Below, one piece after another: positions 17,738 through 26,862 of a stretch of DNA of 64,000 nt (positions are counted from its first letter, which is position 1; every line of letters begins with the position of its first letter). The position numbers and the translations under genes are program-made. The notes beneath the pieces are model-generated. The model did not search any database. It was not told the DNA's origin and saw only the letters and a list, made by a program, of their open reading frames with translations. Source of the stretch: Solibacillus sp040273735 (lineage in GTDB: Bacteria; Bacillota; Bacilli; Bacillales_A; Planococcaceae); assembly GCF_040273735.1 (NCBI RefSeq), contig NZ_JBELZM010000014.1:1-64000 (forward strand), given 5' to 3'.

Positions 17738-17862
17738 GATCATTACCCCTTTTTAAGTTTCTATTTTCGTTATTCCCAAAATAATAATAGCTTGAAACTC
17801 TTTCGAATAGATTTTTGCTGTAAAAAGGTCTTAAGTAACAAATTCACTATATGAATATAGAA

Positions 17863-17889
17863 TAAAAGACCTGAGCATCCACTCAAGTC
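17863..17889 (-). terminator. Terminator of the AraC-family regulator gene
   Basis: GACTTGAG / CTCAGGTC stem followed by TTTTAT on the minus strand. Confidence 0.65.
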
Positions 17890-17952
17890 CATAAAATGAC
17901 CAGTTATTATAATATATGTTTCCTGGTTGCAAATTATTACTACTTCAAAACT

Positions 17953-18846
17953 TTAACTTTGCATCTTAACTACCGGAATATAAATATCACAAATTTTTCC
18001 TTCATCAAGCATACAACGGTCATCGTACAATTCAAAATCATTACAACCTGGTGCGTACTCGTAACCAGACTTAGGGAACCATTCATTAAAAATATAATTC
18101 CATGTCCCTTGAATAGCCCCTACAAAGTTTGATGCATCAGTAGGAGGTGTTGAAAAGACAGCATAAGTTGCGGGAGGTACTTCACTAACATGGTATTCAC
18201 CAGCAATTTTAGCACCGTCTTTCGTTTCGACGCCGATTACATACTCAAATTCTCCAGTTGTCGGGTCTTCCGGGAAGCATACACCATATTCATCGTGCTT
18301 TTTAATAAAGTTCTCCGAATGAAGTCTTTCCATTCTTCCGCCACTCATATAGTCGTCCCAAAAAGCCGGGATTGCGGTAGAGTTCTCTCCGCCAGTTGAA
18401 GTCGTTTTAATGGCGTAACCCGCAAGTTTAATTGCAGGCAGTGTGACAAATTTAGGTTCCATAACAATTCCTCCAATAAAGTATTTGTACGTACAGGAAA
18501 GGCTTGGTGGAAACGGACGATCACAATGCGCATGCAAACGGTAAGTTCCTGGTGAACAGCCGTAATAACGCCGGAAAGCTTTACTGAATCCAGAGTGAGT
18601 CTCAAACCCATATTCCATTGAAATATCGAGAATCCGCTTGCCCGAAGAAAGTTCGTATGCGGCAAACGCAAGTCGGCGGTTCCGAACATAGTTCATCACC
18701 GAATATCCGGTACCCCATTGGAATACTCGGCTGAAATGCCAAGTTGAATAGCCCGCTTGTGCAGCCAGAATATCCGGACTAATATTGTCAGTAATATTCT
18801 CGTCAATAAACTCTAAAATCAGCTGTAAATTTTCTCTTGTGTCCAT
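17953..18846 (-). CDS. AraC-family regulator with GyrI-like effector domain
   Basis: This 297-residue protein has two AraC-type helix-turn-helices at residues 5-105 (SPDILAAQAGYSTWHFSRVFQ and ILDISMEYGFETHSGFSKAFRRYYGCSPGTYR). A GyrI/Rob-like ligand-binding domain spans about 128-297 (MEPKFVTLPAIKLAGYAIKTTS ... YDIYIPVV). This N-DNA-binding/C-sensor order resembles Rob and other multidrug-responsive activators. No target gene is adjacent, so its regulon is unknown. Confidence 0.88.
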   Translation of the reverse strand: MDTRENLQLILEFIDENITDNISPDILAAQAGYSTWHFSRVFQWGTGYSVMNYVRNRRLAFAAYELSSGKRILDISMEYGFETHSGFSKAFRRYYGCSPGTYRLHAHCDRPFPPSLSCTYKYFIGGIVMEPKFVTLPAIKLAGYAIKTTSTGGENSTAIPAFWDDYMSGGRMERLHSENFIKKHDEYGVCFPEDPTTGEFEYVIGVETKDGAKIAGEYHVSEVPPATYAVFSTPPTDASNFVGAIQGTWNYIFNEWFPKSGYEYAPGCNDFELYDDRCMLDEGKICDIYIPVVKMQS

Positions 18847-19019
18847 TTAAATTCCCCCAACCATAAAGCGATTCGTACAGTAAAATCAGTATACCAAAGC
18901 GCAGGAGGAAAACTGTTCCAAAATTGCTGTATTTTGAAACTAAATTAGAACATAAAGAAGCCTAATTATATTTGATTAAGGATTAGTTCAAATACTTCAA
19001 TATTTACTTTATTTAAAAG

Positions 19020-19291
19020 AGAATTAAAGAAACTACACTCTGTTATGACACTGCGGAATGGAAAGAGTGTGAATGTGCGAAAATCCGAAAGATTAATCGC
19101 TTAATAGAAAGTCAGGGAAAGATGAAGCGTCATTAAATTCAATCTGCTATGACGAGCAGGACGTGATTAACATGTACAAGCACCATACAACCGATGGTGA
19201 TTTTTATAACAAATTAGTGCCGAGTGTGCAGATGGTTAACGAGGAAAAGCTATATTACTTCCACACTTTGCTGAAAGAAGTACGTAATTAA
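19020..19291 (+). pseudogene. Degenerate coding remnant, family unknown
   Basis: Between the AraC gene and the Spo0E-like gene, codons 19097-19291 read open with protein-like composition (DEQDVINMYKHHTTDGDFY ... KLYYFHTLLKEVRN stop) but have no start codon with a ribosome site. Upstream, other frames read similarly charged peptides, suggesting a gene broken by frameshifts. I do not recognise the family. Confidence 0.3.
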
Positions 19292-19295
19292 CTAA

Positions 19296-19451
19296 TTATT
19301 TCTTTCCATATTCATTTAATAACTTATCAAGATTCTGACTTACTTGAATTGTATCAGGATGTGTTAGACCTTTTTTCATCCCAACGCTTATTAAATGAGA
19401 TCTGAGTTTTTGTATTTTTTTCTTAATTTCCATTTTATCAGCAATAGACAT
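19296..19451 (-). CDS. Spo0E-like aspartyl-phosphate phosphatase (51 aa)
   Basis: An ATG behind GGAG opens 51 codons: MSIADKMEIKKKIQKLR, then GLTHPDTIQVSQNLDKLLNEY. The pattern I..LR..L...G...GL..P.T...SQ.LD.LLN.Y is the Spo0E-family signature. It has two antiparallel helices and the SQxLD motif that inserts into the response-regulator active site. Such proteins dephosphorylate Spo0A~P and restrain sporulation. The gene is monocistronic and below common length cut-offs, so it is easily missed. Confidence 0.85.
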   Translation of the reverse strand: MSIADKMEIKKKIQKLRSHLISVGMKKGLTHPDTIQVSQNLDKLLNEYGKK

Positions 19452-19587
19452 TATATATTTCTCCTATTTAATTAATAAGACAAATATATAGAATATTCCA
19501 TTTTAAGGAAAGATATAAAATATGGAAATGAAACACTAACCCTGGAGGTCAACATGCATCCCAAAAAATAGGGTAAAGTAGGAAAGG

Positions 19588-19614
19588 CCACTTTCTTAAA
19601 AGAAAGTGGCCCGG
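19588..19614. terminator. Hairpin downstream of the Cys-rich gene
   Basis: GGCCACTTTC / GAAAGTGGCC perfect 10-bp stem; the T-run is weak on either strand. Confidence 0.55.
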
Positions 19615-19623
19615 ATTAATTAC

Positions 19624-19899
19624 TTAGTCTGCTTCAATTCGTATTGCATCAATTTTTTGGCAGTCTACGATAAGTGTTGAACCGGGTTCTGTTTCTGGAT
19701 CATTAAAGAATGCACAGCAATTGTTATGGTCAAATCTTTTAAATACGATATCTTCTAATATTTGACCTCCTGATAAGAAAACGTCAACTTCTGTACCTCT
19801 TCTTAAATCTCTTAATTGGTCACAGATACAACCATTACAACGGGTCTTATTATTCCAAGAACTGGATTCACGTCTGCATTTACTGCAATTACAACTCAC
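19624..19899 (-). CDS. Cys-rich spore-coat-like protein (about 91 aa)
   Basis: The best start is a GTG at 19899: AAGGGGTG sits six bases upstream, while longer in-frame starts lack a ribosome site. The protein begins MSCNCSKCRRESSSW with CNGCICDQL next, giving six Cys in 30 residues. A small beta-rich domain follows (GTEVDVFLSGGQI ... CCAFF ... STLIVDCQKIDAIRIEAD). The layout resembles Cys-rich coat/exosporium proteins of Bacillales that fold over a short barrel, but the match is not firm. Confidence 0.6.
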   Translation of the reverse strand: MSCNCSKCRRESSSWNNKTRCNGCICDQLRDLRRGTEVDVFLSGGQILEDIVFKRFDHNNCCAFFNDPETEPGSTLIVDCQKIDAIRIEAD

Positions 19900-20427
19900 T
19901 AGTAACACCCCTTTTCTTGTCTGGTTTTGTAAGGCTAGCATTACATTAATATAATATGATTTGAAAATGAAAAGAACTAGGTAATTAACTAGTGCTGATA
20001 ACGTACTTTTGATAAAGAATTAGTAGGTAAAAGAACAATTATCGAAGAAAAAATATGTATGATCGTTTCAAAAAAAGAGGAGAAGATAGGCAAAAGAACA
20101 TGAACAGATTTTTGGTGTAGCTAATAGATACAATTTTAAGTAGATGTGCAAAGTTTGAATGATAAGCAAAGATAAAACAATTAAAAAAATCTCCCACGAA
20201 ACAAATTCAGAGGGAGGTTTTTTCTATACTATTACTTTATATTGTTTCTACCTGCTAAGCATGTTATTTGTTGAACCTCAGATGGACCCCAGTGGCACCC
20301 AAATTAATAAAGTTTAATAATGTATTTTTGGAGAGATAACTTTTTATTATATTTATAATATTATCGAATGCTTAAAATTTCCCGCAATGAACTTTACGTG
20401 TTTAAAAAGCCGGTTTATTAAAAACCC
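19900..20427. other. Gene-poor stretch with one terminator
   Basis: No gene is supported. It contains short frames with poor initiation context and a + strand terminator at 20184-20224, which implies an unrecognised short transcript or a lost gene upstream. Confidence 0.45.
20184..20224 (+). terminator. Intrinsic terminator with no obvious gene upstream
   Basis: AATCTCCC pairs with GGGAGGTT around a loop of about 15 bases, followed by six T. Confidence 0.6.
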
Positions 20428-20456
20428 TTACAAATCAATGTTTTTAGCGCTATAAT
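20428..20456 (+). promoter_or_regulatory. Sigma-A promoter of the thioesterase gene
   Basis: TTACAA (20428-20433), 17-bp spacer, TATAAT (20451-20456), about 20 bp upstream of the start codon. Confidence 0.7.
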
Positions 20457-20475
20457 ACCTCTAGAGGTGAAGGGA

Positions 20476-20901
20476 ATGTATATTTCAGAAACAACAGTAG
20501 AAGTACGATATGCCGAGACAGATCAGATGGGTGTCGTTTATCATGCTAATTATTTGGTGTGGTGCGAAATCGGGCGTACGCAAATTTTGAAGGATTTAGG
20601 ATTTAATTATGCGAAACTTGAAGAAGACGGGTATTTATCGCCTGTCATGGATTTCTCGATTCAATATAAAGCGGCGATGCGCTATGGTCAAACTGCTACA
20701 GTTCGCACGTGGATTGAAGAACATACGAAGCTGCGCACTACATACGGCTATGAAATTCTGCATGAAGACGGTACCGTTGCAGTGACGGCGAAGTCTCAAC
20801 ATATTTTAGTGAAAAAGGAAAATTTCCGTCCGGTCGCGTTGAAAAAGATTGACGCTGCATGGGATGCCAAATATGCTGAAGTTGCGAAAATTCAAAGTTA
20901 A
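20476..20901 (+). CDS. YbgC-type hot-dog acyl-CoA thioesterase
   Basis: This protein of about 141 residues has the 4-hydroxybenzoyl-CoA thioesterase/YbgC motif VRYAETDQMGVVYHANYLVWCE. The Asp of ETDQMG is the catalytic carboxylate and Tyr/His line the acyl site. It hydrolyses acyl-CoA thioesters; the natural substrate is unknown. I prefer ATG 20476, spaced eight bases from AGAGG, over the upstream GTG at 20467, which overlaps that site. A terminator follows. Confidence 0.85.
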   Translation: MYISETTVEVRYAETDQMGVVYHANYLVWCEIGRTQILKDLGFNYAKLEEDGYLSPVMDFSIQYKAAMRYGQTATVRTWIEEHTKLRTTYGYEILHEDGTVAVTAKSQHILVKKENFRPVALKKIDAAWDAKYAEVAKIQS

Positions 20902-20910
20902 TCGACATGT

Positions 20911-20939
20911 CCTGTTAAATTGATAACAGGGCATTTTTT
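20911..20939 (+). terminator. Terminator after the thioesterase gene
   Basis: CCTGTTA / TAACAGG stem, then a T-run after GCA. Confidence 0.7.
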
Positions 20940-21022
20940 CTTTAACGAACTGACGAATATTGTTATAATCATATACGACCAAACGGAACTGTATATAAAA
21001 AATCTATGAGGGAGGTGTGTTC

Positions 21023-24000
21023 ATGGCACCAAAAACAATCGCAAATATTCAAACCCGCTGTCATATTTTATTGACGAATACGGCACGTGAAGCGATGAAG
21101 GAGCATGTTCCAGATGAACACGCCTTTTTTAATTTACAGCAATATTTCATTGTCGCGATTGAGAAAGTTTCTCTCGATGCAGAGCAAACGCATTTGAGCA
21201 TTTTTTTCGATAATGATAAAAACGTAAAGCTAAAAAACAAGTTTGAAGAGCGTGTCGTTATTATGGACTGTGTATTTGACAGGAAAAATGGTCTTGTAGC
21301 GAAAAGCTTTAGAACACGTGGCAAAGGGACACCAGTTGTCACAAATCGCCGCGCCACAATGAAAATCCACTTCGTTGCATCCCGTATTAGCGGCCATACA
21401 TACCAGGAGCCGTTTCTAAAGGCCATTGAAGAACTGCCGATTGCACAGGAACGCTTTGATTATGTCAATAAGCGGATCAGCAGCTGGGAAGGCTATCTAA
21501 AAGTATTAAACAAGAACGCGGACATTGAAGATATTCATGCCCGTTTTTCAAGTGTCACGTTTGATGCCGATTTTTCTCATATGACAGTTCGCATTAACAA
21601 TCTCGATAAAAAGCAGTGGAAACAGTTGGATGGGCTTAGTGCGCGTTTGCGCGGCTATATCCAGGAAATCGGGGATGTTGCTAAAATCCGCCGAAACGAA
21701 AATACCGTTGAAATTGCATTAAAACCATATTACAGCAATTTGGCACGGAGAAACGAGCTTCATTTCCAATCGGAGGACATCGAATTCTCCAATGCTGCGA
21801 CGAAATCTCAGCTAAAACGCTTATTAAAAGGGTTTGAACGTTTAAAAGAAGGATTGGCAGCAAATGCGAATCTCGAAACGATTCTATTTGAAGATAAACC
21901 TGTAATCGCCGAGCGCAGAAAAACGATTCCTCTCGATTTTCATAACCGGCTGAACCCTTACCAGCAGCAGGCAGTCGAAGGGGCGATGAGTTCCGAAGAT
22001 CTGTATGTCATTCAAGGTCCGCCGGGTACTGGTAAAACGACGGTAATATCGGAAATTTGCTATCAAAATGCGAAAGCGGGACTGAAAACCCTTGTCGCTT
22101 CACAATCGAACTTAGCGGTCGACAATGCATTAAGCCGGCTTTTATCGAACAAAGATATCCGGATTTTGCGCTACGGCCGTACAGAAAGCATTGAAGAAGA
22201 GGGGAAAAAGTTCATTGAGGAAAATGTTGCATCGTATTGGCAGGAGCAGACATTTGAAGCAATCGGCCATGAAATTTCGCTGCATGATAGAAAAGAACAG
22301 CTTTTAAATGATGAAATAGATGATGCCCAAAATGAAATTGCTGCGCACGAACAAAAACAAAAAGAACTCGAACTGCAAATTGAGCAAAAAGAAGCGGCAA
22401 AAGCAGAACTGCATGTTCTGGCCGAAAAGATCCTGGCATTAAAAAAAGAATTGACCGAATGCAAAAAAGAGCTTGAAGACAATGAACGCAAACTGGAAAA
22501 ACTGCAGGCAACACAGAGCACAGTAGCTGAGACCGTTGCGAATTTTGAACAGCAGGTAAAAGACGGATTGACAGTCGGGCAGCTGACTGAACAAGCACAA
22601 CAGTTAAAAGAAGCGAGAGAAAACTTCCAGAAGCAGCTTACGGAAAGTCACTATAAAGCTCAACTTGAACAATTCCAGCAACGTTTTGATGCTGTTAAAA
22701 CGAAAATCGAGAAGGCCAACGAAACGTCCCAGTATGATTTGCTTGTAGATAAAATTGCGTCGTTAAAAAAAGTATACGAAATTGAAGCATTCATGAGTGA
22801 ATATAATATTCGCCGGAACTATGCAATGGACCGTTTACTTACAGCGCTTGATCGAATTCAGCCGCAAATGGAGCAGTATAAGCCGATTAAAGATGTGAAG
22901 GAACGTCTGGAAAAGGCTTTGCACTACAGTGAAACGGCATTAGGTATCCATGTAACACCGGACAGGCTGGATATGGGCCATCATTATACGCTTGAAGAGA
23001 TTCAGGAGTTCTTGACGAAGCTTAGTATCGCGTTTCGGGACCGTCGAGTTAATGCTCAAAACGGATCCCGCTCCATTCAGGGCATCCATTTGCGCATGCA
23101 ATACATCGAGCAGCTGAACAATAAATATATGGACGCGATCCGGGAAACCGTGCTTATTTTCGAAAAGCTGAAAGAGGAAATCATTCTTCAGTTTAAAGAA
23201 CAAAATGATGTGAAGGCACAGCATCTCCAGCAGCTGGAAGAAGAGGCAACTGCGGTAAAATCTCAAATGGATGCGATCAATGAAAAAAATGATCCATCGA
23301 TTACACTGAACCATACAACGGAAGAGCTGGAAGAATTGCTCGCAACAAATGAACTCGATCAGATGAAAACCGAAACACAGCGCCAAAACCGTGAAAAAGT
23401 GGAGCTTCAACTGAACAAAAAGGCGGAGGAGCTTACAGTGTTAAATGAACAGATTGCCCTTGGTACTGAAACTGTTGAACAGTTAACAGTGCGCTTTAAA
23501 GGAATAAACAGCGAAGGCGTCCAGCTTGAAAAACGCCGGACAGAACTCGAACAGCTGACAAAACTAAACCCTGAGCAGGCGATCATTGAAGTAAACGAAA
23601 AGATCGGGCTTCTTACAGAAAAGATCGAGACGCTTGAAGTGAAAATCAGTTTGCTTCCTGTAACGGCAGAACTTCAAAACGAATGGCACGGTTTGCTGAA
23701 AAATGCCAATGCCCATGACTTGGACGAAATCCGCAAACTGTATGTGAAACATGCCAATGTGATCGGGACAACTTGTGTCGCATCAGCAAATAAAGAGTTT
23801 ATGGAAAACTATCCGACATTTGATGTCGTTATTATTGATGAAGTTTCGAAAGCAACACCACCGGAATTGTTACTGCCGATGTTAAAGGGCGCAAAAATCA
23901 TTTTAGTTGGGGACCATCACCAGTTGCCTCCGCTTGTAGGAGATGCGACATTCGAAGAGACATTGGAGCAAGTTGTGAAGGAAAGTACAACATTTGAACA

Positions 24001-24769
24001 AAAACGGGAGCTTGAAAAGTTATTGGAAGAATCATTGTTCGAGCGTCTATATAACAATTTGCCGTCGCAAAACAAAACAATGCTCGCAATTCAATATCGT
24101 ATGCATAAAAATATTATGTCAACTATCACACCTTTTTACGAAAATGAATCCGAACAGCTGCAATGTGGATTAGAGGATTCGGATGCCGTACGCGATCATT
24201 TCCTTGAAACATCTAAAATTACACGAAACCACCATTTACTATGGCTTGATATACCAAACGCCAAGCCGTATTTTGAAGAGCGTATGAAGGAAGGCTCGAG
24301 TTTATTCAATTTAGCTGAACTGGAACAGATTAAAGAGCAGCTTCTTGAATTAAATGCTGCAACGGAACAAGCGAAAGCACAAGGGCTGATTCCACATGAC
24401 GCATTAAAATCGGTGGGCGTTATTTCATTCTACGCGGAGCAGGTGAAGCGCATCAATCGTCTGATTGAACAGGAAATCAATGTACCTCATTTACACATCC
24501 GTACAGGGTCGGTCGATAAATTCCAAGGGATGGAGATGGATGTGATTATCGTCAGCATGGTGCGGAATCATGACAATGAACGCGGAGAAATAGGGTTTGC
24601 GAAAGATTACCGCCGTCTGAATGTTGCATTATCCCGCGCTCGGGAACTGCTTATTATGATCGGCAGTACCGAAATGTTTACAAAACGTCCAAAGAGCGCG
24701 AAAACACGGGATATGTATGCCCATGTATTAACGACAGCAAAAGAGCAGGACGGCTATTTTGCTGTGTAG
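21023..24769 (+). CDS. Large SF1 (Upf1/Dna2-like) helicase with internal coiled coil
   Basis: This protein is about 1248 residues. An N-terminal region of about 300 residues of unknown fold precedes the helicase core. The Walker A GPPGTGKTT lies near 331, then about 500 residues dominated by Glu/Lys/Gln coiled coil (about 410-900). Motif II VIIDEVSK lies near 936, motif III GDHHQLPP, motif IV QYRMHKNI near 1022, motif V DKFQGMEMDVIIVSMVRN and motif VI NVALSRAR near 1201. The coiled-coil insert between motifs Ia and II is far longer than in housekeeping SF1B helicases and recalls SMC-like arms. GGAGG supports ATG 21023. The next gene is 15 bases downstream, in the same operon. Confidence 0.88.
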   Translation: MAPKTIANIQTRCHILLTNTAREAMKEHVPDEHAFFNLQQYFIVAIEKVSLDAEQTHLSIFFDNDKNVKLKNKFEERVVIMDCVFDRKNGLVAKSFRTRGKGTPVVTNRRATMKIHFVASRISGHTYQEPFLKAIEELPIAQERFDYVNKRISSWEGYLKVLNKNADIEDIHARFSSVTFDADFSHMTVRINNLDKKQWKQLDGLSARLRGYIQEIGDVAKIRRNENTVEIALKPYYSNLARRNELHFQSEDIEFSNAATKSQLKRLLKGFERLKEGLAANANLETILFEDKPVIAERRKTIPLDFHNRLNPYQQQAVEGAMSSEDLYVIQGPPGTGKTTVISEICYQNAKAGLKTLVASQSNLAVDNALSRLLSNKDIRILRYGRTESIEEEGKKFIEENVASYWQEQTFEAIGHEISLHDRKEQLLNDEIDDAQNEIAAHEQKQKELELQIEQKEAAKAELHVLAEKILALKKELTECKKELEDNERKLEKLQATQSTVAETVANFEQQVKDGLTVGQLTEQAQQLKEARENFQKQLTESHYKAQLEQFQQRFDAVKTKIEKANETSQYDLLVDKIASLKKVYEIEAFMSEYNIRRNYAMDRLLTALDRIQPQMEQYKPIKDVKERLEKALHYSETALGIHVTPDRLDMGHHYTLEEIQEFLTKLSIAFRDRRVNAQNGSRSIQGIHLRMQYIEQLNNKYMDAIRETVLIFEKLKEEIILQFKEQNDVKAQHLQQLEEEATAVKSQMDAINEKNDPSITLNHTTEELEELLATNELDQMKTETQRQNREKVELQLNKKAEELTVLNEQIALGTETVEQLTVRFKGINSEGVQLEKRRTELEQLTKLNPEQAIIEVNEKIGLLTEKIETLEVKISLLPVTAELQNEWHGLLKNANAHDLDEIRKLYVKHANVIGTTCVASANKEFMENYPTFDVVIIDEVSKATPPELLLPMLKGAKIILVGDHHQLPPLVGDATFEETLEQVVKESTTFEQKRELEKLLEESLFERLYNNLPSQNKTMLAIQYRMHKNIMSTITPFYENESEQLQCGLEDSDAVRDHFLETSKITRNHHLLWLDIPNAKPYFEERMKEGSSLFNLAELEQIKEQLLELNAATEQAKAQGLIPHDALKSVGVISFYAEQVKRINRLIEQEINVPHLHIRTGSVDKFQGMEMDVIIVSMVRNHDNERGEIGFAKDYRRLNVALSRARELLIMIGSTEMFTKRPKSAKTRDMYAHVLTTAKEQDGYFAV

Positions 24770-24784
24770 AAACAGGGGGATTGA

Positions 24785-25537
24785 ATGGATTTACAAAATA
24801 CAGTTTTACAGCTGCAGAAAGAACTCGTCCAAAACCCGTCCATTGAAATCAAAAAGCAAATGCAATATGCCATTCCGATTCACACATTGGAAGTGAAATA
24901 TCATCCGGTGATGCGCAATGCCATGGATATTTTAATGAAGATGATGCTCATTTCATTTGAGAAGGCGAAACTGAAAAATGTAGAGCTTTTAGCCGAAATT
25001 TTATTGGTGGAACCGTTATTTATCCATGATTTGACGAATAAAATGTTACGACTGGGTATGATTGTGAAGGAACAGGAATTTGCACTTACTGCTAAAGGGA
25101 AAGCACAGCTGGAATCGGGCATTTTTGAAGAAGAACTTGAAGAAACAAGTTATTTTATTCAATACAGCCCGATTCATGAACAGCCATTGGAGGGCGATCT
25201 GGAGGAATTTGCGGACTTGGAAGAGTTTCCGGAGCCTTTCCCGACAATCGAAACAGAAGAAATCGAAGCGATTGAAGAAACCGTGCTGATTGATTTCATT
25301 CAACAGCAACTTTCCGAACAACCCGTGGCGGAAGATGAAGTACCGCACTATATAACAAGTGTTGTTTCAACTGAATCGATCCAGATTAATGATATACCGG
25401 TCCTATGTTTTTTACTTTTTGATCAAAAGGAGAACAGGCATTTTGTACGGGTATACAATACATTGACACGTGTTTGGGATGAACAGCTGGAGAAAATTTT
25501 ATTCAATATAGAAAAAGAACAGCTGCAGGAAGAGTGA
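24785..25537 (+). CDS. Helicase-linked protein with winged-helix-like and acidic segments
   Basis: This 250-residue protein follows the helicase after 15 bases and is almost certainly co-transcribed. Residues about 55-115 (AEILLVEPLFIHDLTNKMLRLG ... ALTAKGKAQL) read like a winged helix. Residues about 118-175 are very acidic (many Glu). A C-terminal beta-rich part (about 185-240) contains RHFVRVYNTLTRVWDEQ. No signal or membrane segment. I do not recognise the family; the context suggests a DNA-binding or regulatory partner of the helicase. Confidence 0.7.
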   Translation: MDLQNTVLQLQKELVQNPSIEIKKQMQYAIPIHTLEVKYHPVMRNAMDILMKMMLISFEKAKLKNVELLAEILLVEPLFIHDLTNKMLRLGMIVKEQEFALTAKGKAQLESGIFEEELEETSYFIQYSPIHEQPLEGDLEEFADLEEFPEPFPTIETEEIEAIEETVLIDFIQQQLSEQPVAEDEVPHYITSVVSTESIQINDIPVLCFLLFDQKENRHFVRVYNTLTRVWDEQLEKILFNIEKEQLQEE

Positions 25538-25602
25538 AATAATATTTTTGGAATTATTGCAAAATTATAAAGTACATGATACACTAATGACAATTTAATA
25601 GT

Positions 25603-25762
25603 CTTATCAAGAGAAGCGGAGGGACTTGGCCCGATGATGCTTCAGCAACCTCTAGTACAACTAGAAAGGTGCTACTTCCAGCAAGGTGTTAACCTTGGCA
25701 GATAAGAACGGGTAAAAAAGCCCCTCTCAATTCTGTTTTGCTGGAATGAGAGGGGCTTTTTA
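25603..25762 (+). ncRNA. SAM-I (S-box) riboswitch with terminator
   Basis: The aptamer (about 25603-25706) shows the conserved S-box elements in order: CTTATCAAGAG, GGAGGGACTTGGCCC, GATGATGCTTCAGCAACC, AAGGTGCTACTTCCAGCAAG, and GGCAGATAAG closing P1. A terminator follows (GCCCCTCTCA / TGAGAGGGGC plus T-run, about 25719-25762). High SAM should stabilise the aptamer and permit termination before metA; low SAM allows read-through. It lies about 100 bp upstream of metA on the same strand. Confidence 0.95.
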
Positions 25763-25864
25763 TATTGTTCCGGAACGGTTCGTTTCGCTCTTAAAACAAT
25801 GCATTGCCTGAATACCACAGATTATTAAAAGATAGTTGAAAAAGCTTATGAGGGGGAAAGTGGA

Positions 25865-26806
25865 ATGCCGATTAATATTCCGAAACATTTACCGGCGGGT
25901 GAACTGCTTAGAAAAGAGAAGATTTTCGTCATGGAGGAAGACCGTGCGAAAACACAGCAGATTCGACCGTTAAATATTTTAGTGTTTAATTTAATGCCTG
26001 AAAAAGAGAAAACCGAACTGCAATTACTGCGCTTACTCGGTAACACACCATTACAGGTAGATGTGACATTTTTAAACACGGCTACATACGAATCAAAAAA
26101 TGTTTCCAAATCGCATTTAGATACGTTTTACCGGACGTTTGACCAAGTGAAGCACCGCCGTTTTGATGGACTCATTATTACGGGAGCGCCAGTAGAGAAA
26201 ATGGATTTTGAAGATGTAGGCTACTGGAATGAAATTACGCATGTAATGGATTGGGCAAATGAACATGTGACTTCAATCATGTATATATGTTGGGGCGCTC
26301 AAGCTGCCCTGTATCACCATTTTGGCATCGGAAAATTCGAATTGCCGAAAAAGTGCTCCGGTGTTTATTCACATGTGATCACGGATTTAACAGTAGATTT
26401 AGTAAGGGGCTTCAGTGATGAGTATGTGGCACCTCATTCACGCCATACATCGGTTTCGATTGATGAAGTGAGGGCACACCCTGACTTGCGTTTACTAAGC
26501 TATTCGGATGATGCGGGCGTGTTTATCGTTCAATCGAAAAACAATAAGCATATAATGATTACAGGACATTTGGAGTATGATGCAACGACATTATCGGATG
26601 AGTACTTCCGCGATGTTGAGAAGGATCCGGACAATACGGAAATTCCGATTAACTATTTCCCGAACAACGACCCGCTGCAGGCACCGAAAAATGTTTGGCG
26701 TGCCCATTCTCATCTGTTGTTCTACAACTGGCTGAACTACTACGTTTACCAAGAAACACCGTATGAATGGCATTACGTCGATGAAAATATTGAATATCAT
26801 ATTTAA
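25865..26806 (+). CDS. metA: Homoserine O-acetyltransferase MetA
   Basis: This 313-residue MetA has the full active site by family numbering: Cys142 nucleophile (YICWGAQ), His235 and Glu237 (TGHLEYD). Residue 111 is Glu (GAPVE), which in studied MetA proteins selects acetyl-CoA; Gly there selects succinyl-CoA. It therefore should make O-acetyl-L-homoserine, the first committed step to methionine, despite its common 'succinyltransferase' label. AGGGGG precedes the ATG. Regulated by the upstream SAM riboswitch. Confidence 0.95.
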   Translation: MPINIPKHLPAGELLRKEKIFVMEEDRAKTQQIRPLNILVFNLMPEKEKTELQLLRLLGNTPLQVDVTFLNTATYESKNVSKSHLDTFYRTFDQVKHRRFDGLIITGAPVEKMDFEDVGYWNEITHVMDWANEHVTSIMYICWGAQAALYHHFGIGKFELPKKCSGVYSHVITDLTVDLVRGFSDEYVAPHSRHTSVSIDEVRAHPDLRLLSYSDDAGVFIVQSKNNKHIMITGHLEYDATTLSDEYFRDVEKDPDNTEIPINYFPNNDPLQAPKNVWRAHSHLLFYNWLNYYVYQETPYEWHYVDENIEYHI

Positions 26807-26818
26807 TGTTTATAAATG

Positions 26819-26862
26819 AAACGAACCAGCAAGAGATGGACTCCTGCTGGTTCGTTTATTTA
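26819..26862. terminator. Bidirectional terminator between metA and an ABC ATPase gene
   Basis: AACGAACCAGCA / TGCTGGTTCGTT 12-bp stem with T-rich 3' side; the ATPase stop codon falls inside it. Confidence 0.75.

Noticed and set aside
20046..20125. Short frame starting MYDRFKKRGEDRQK near the Cys-rich gene
   Set aside because: No ribosome site before its ATG and only about 22 codons; an AGGAG inside it leads to a frame of six codons.
21061..24089. Several antisense frames inside the large helicase gene
   Set aside because: They are shadows of the coiled-coil Glu/Lys/Gln codons, lack start context and disappear with the real gene assigned.
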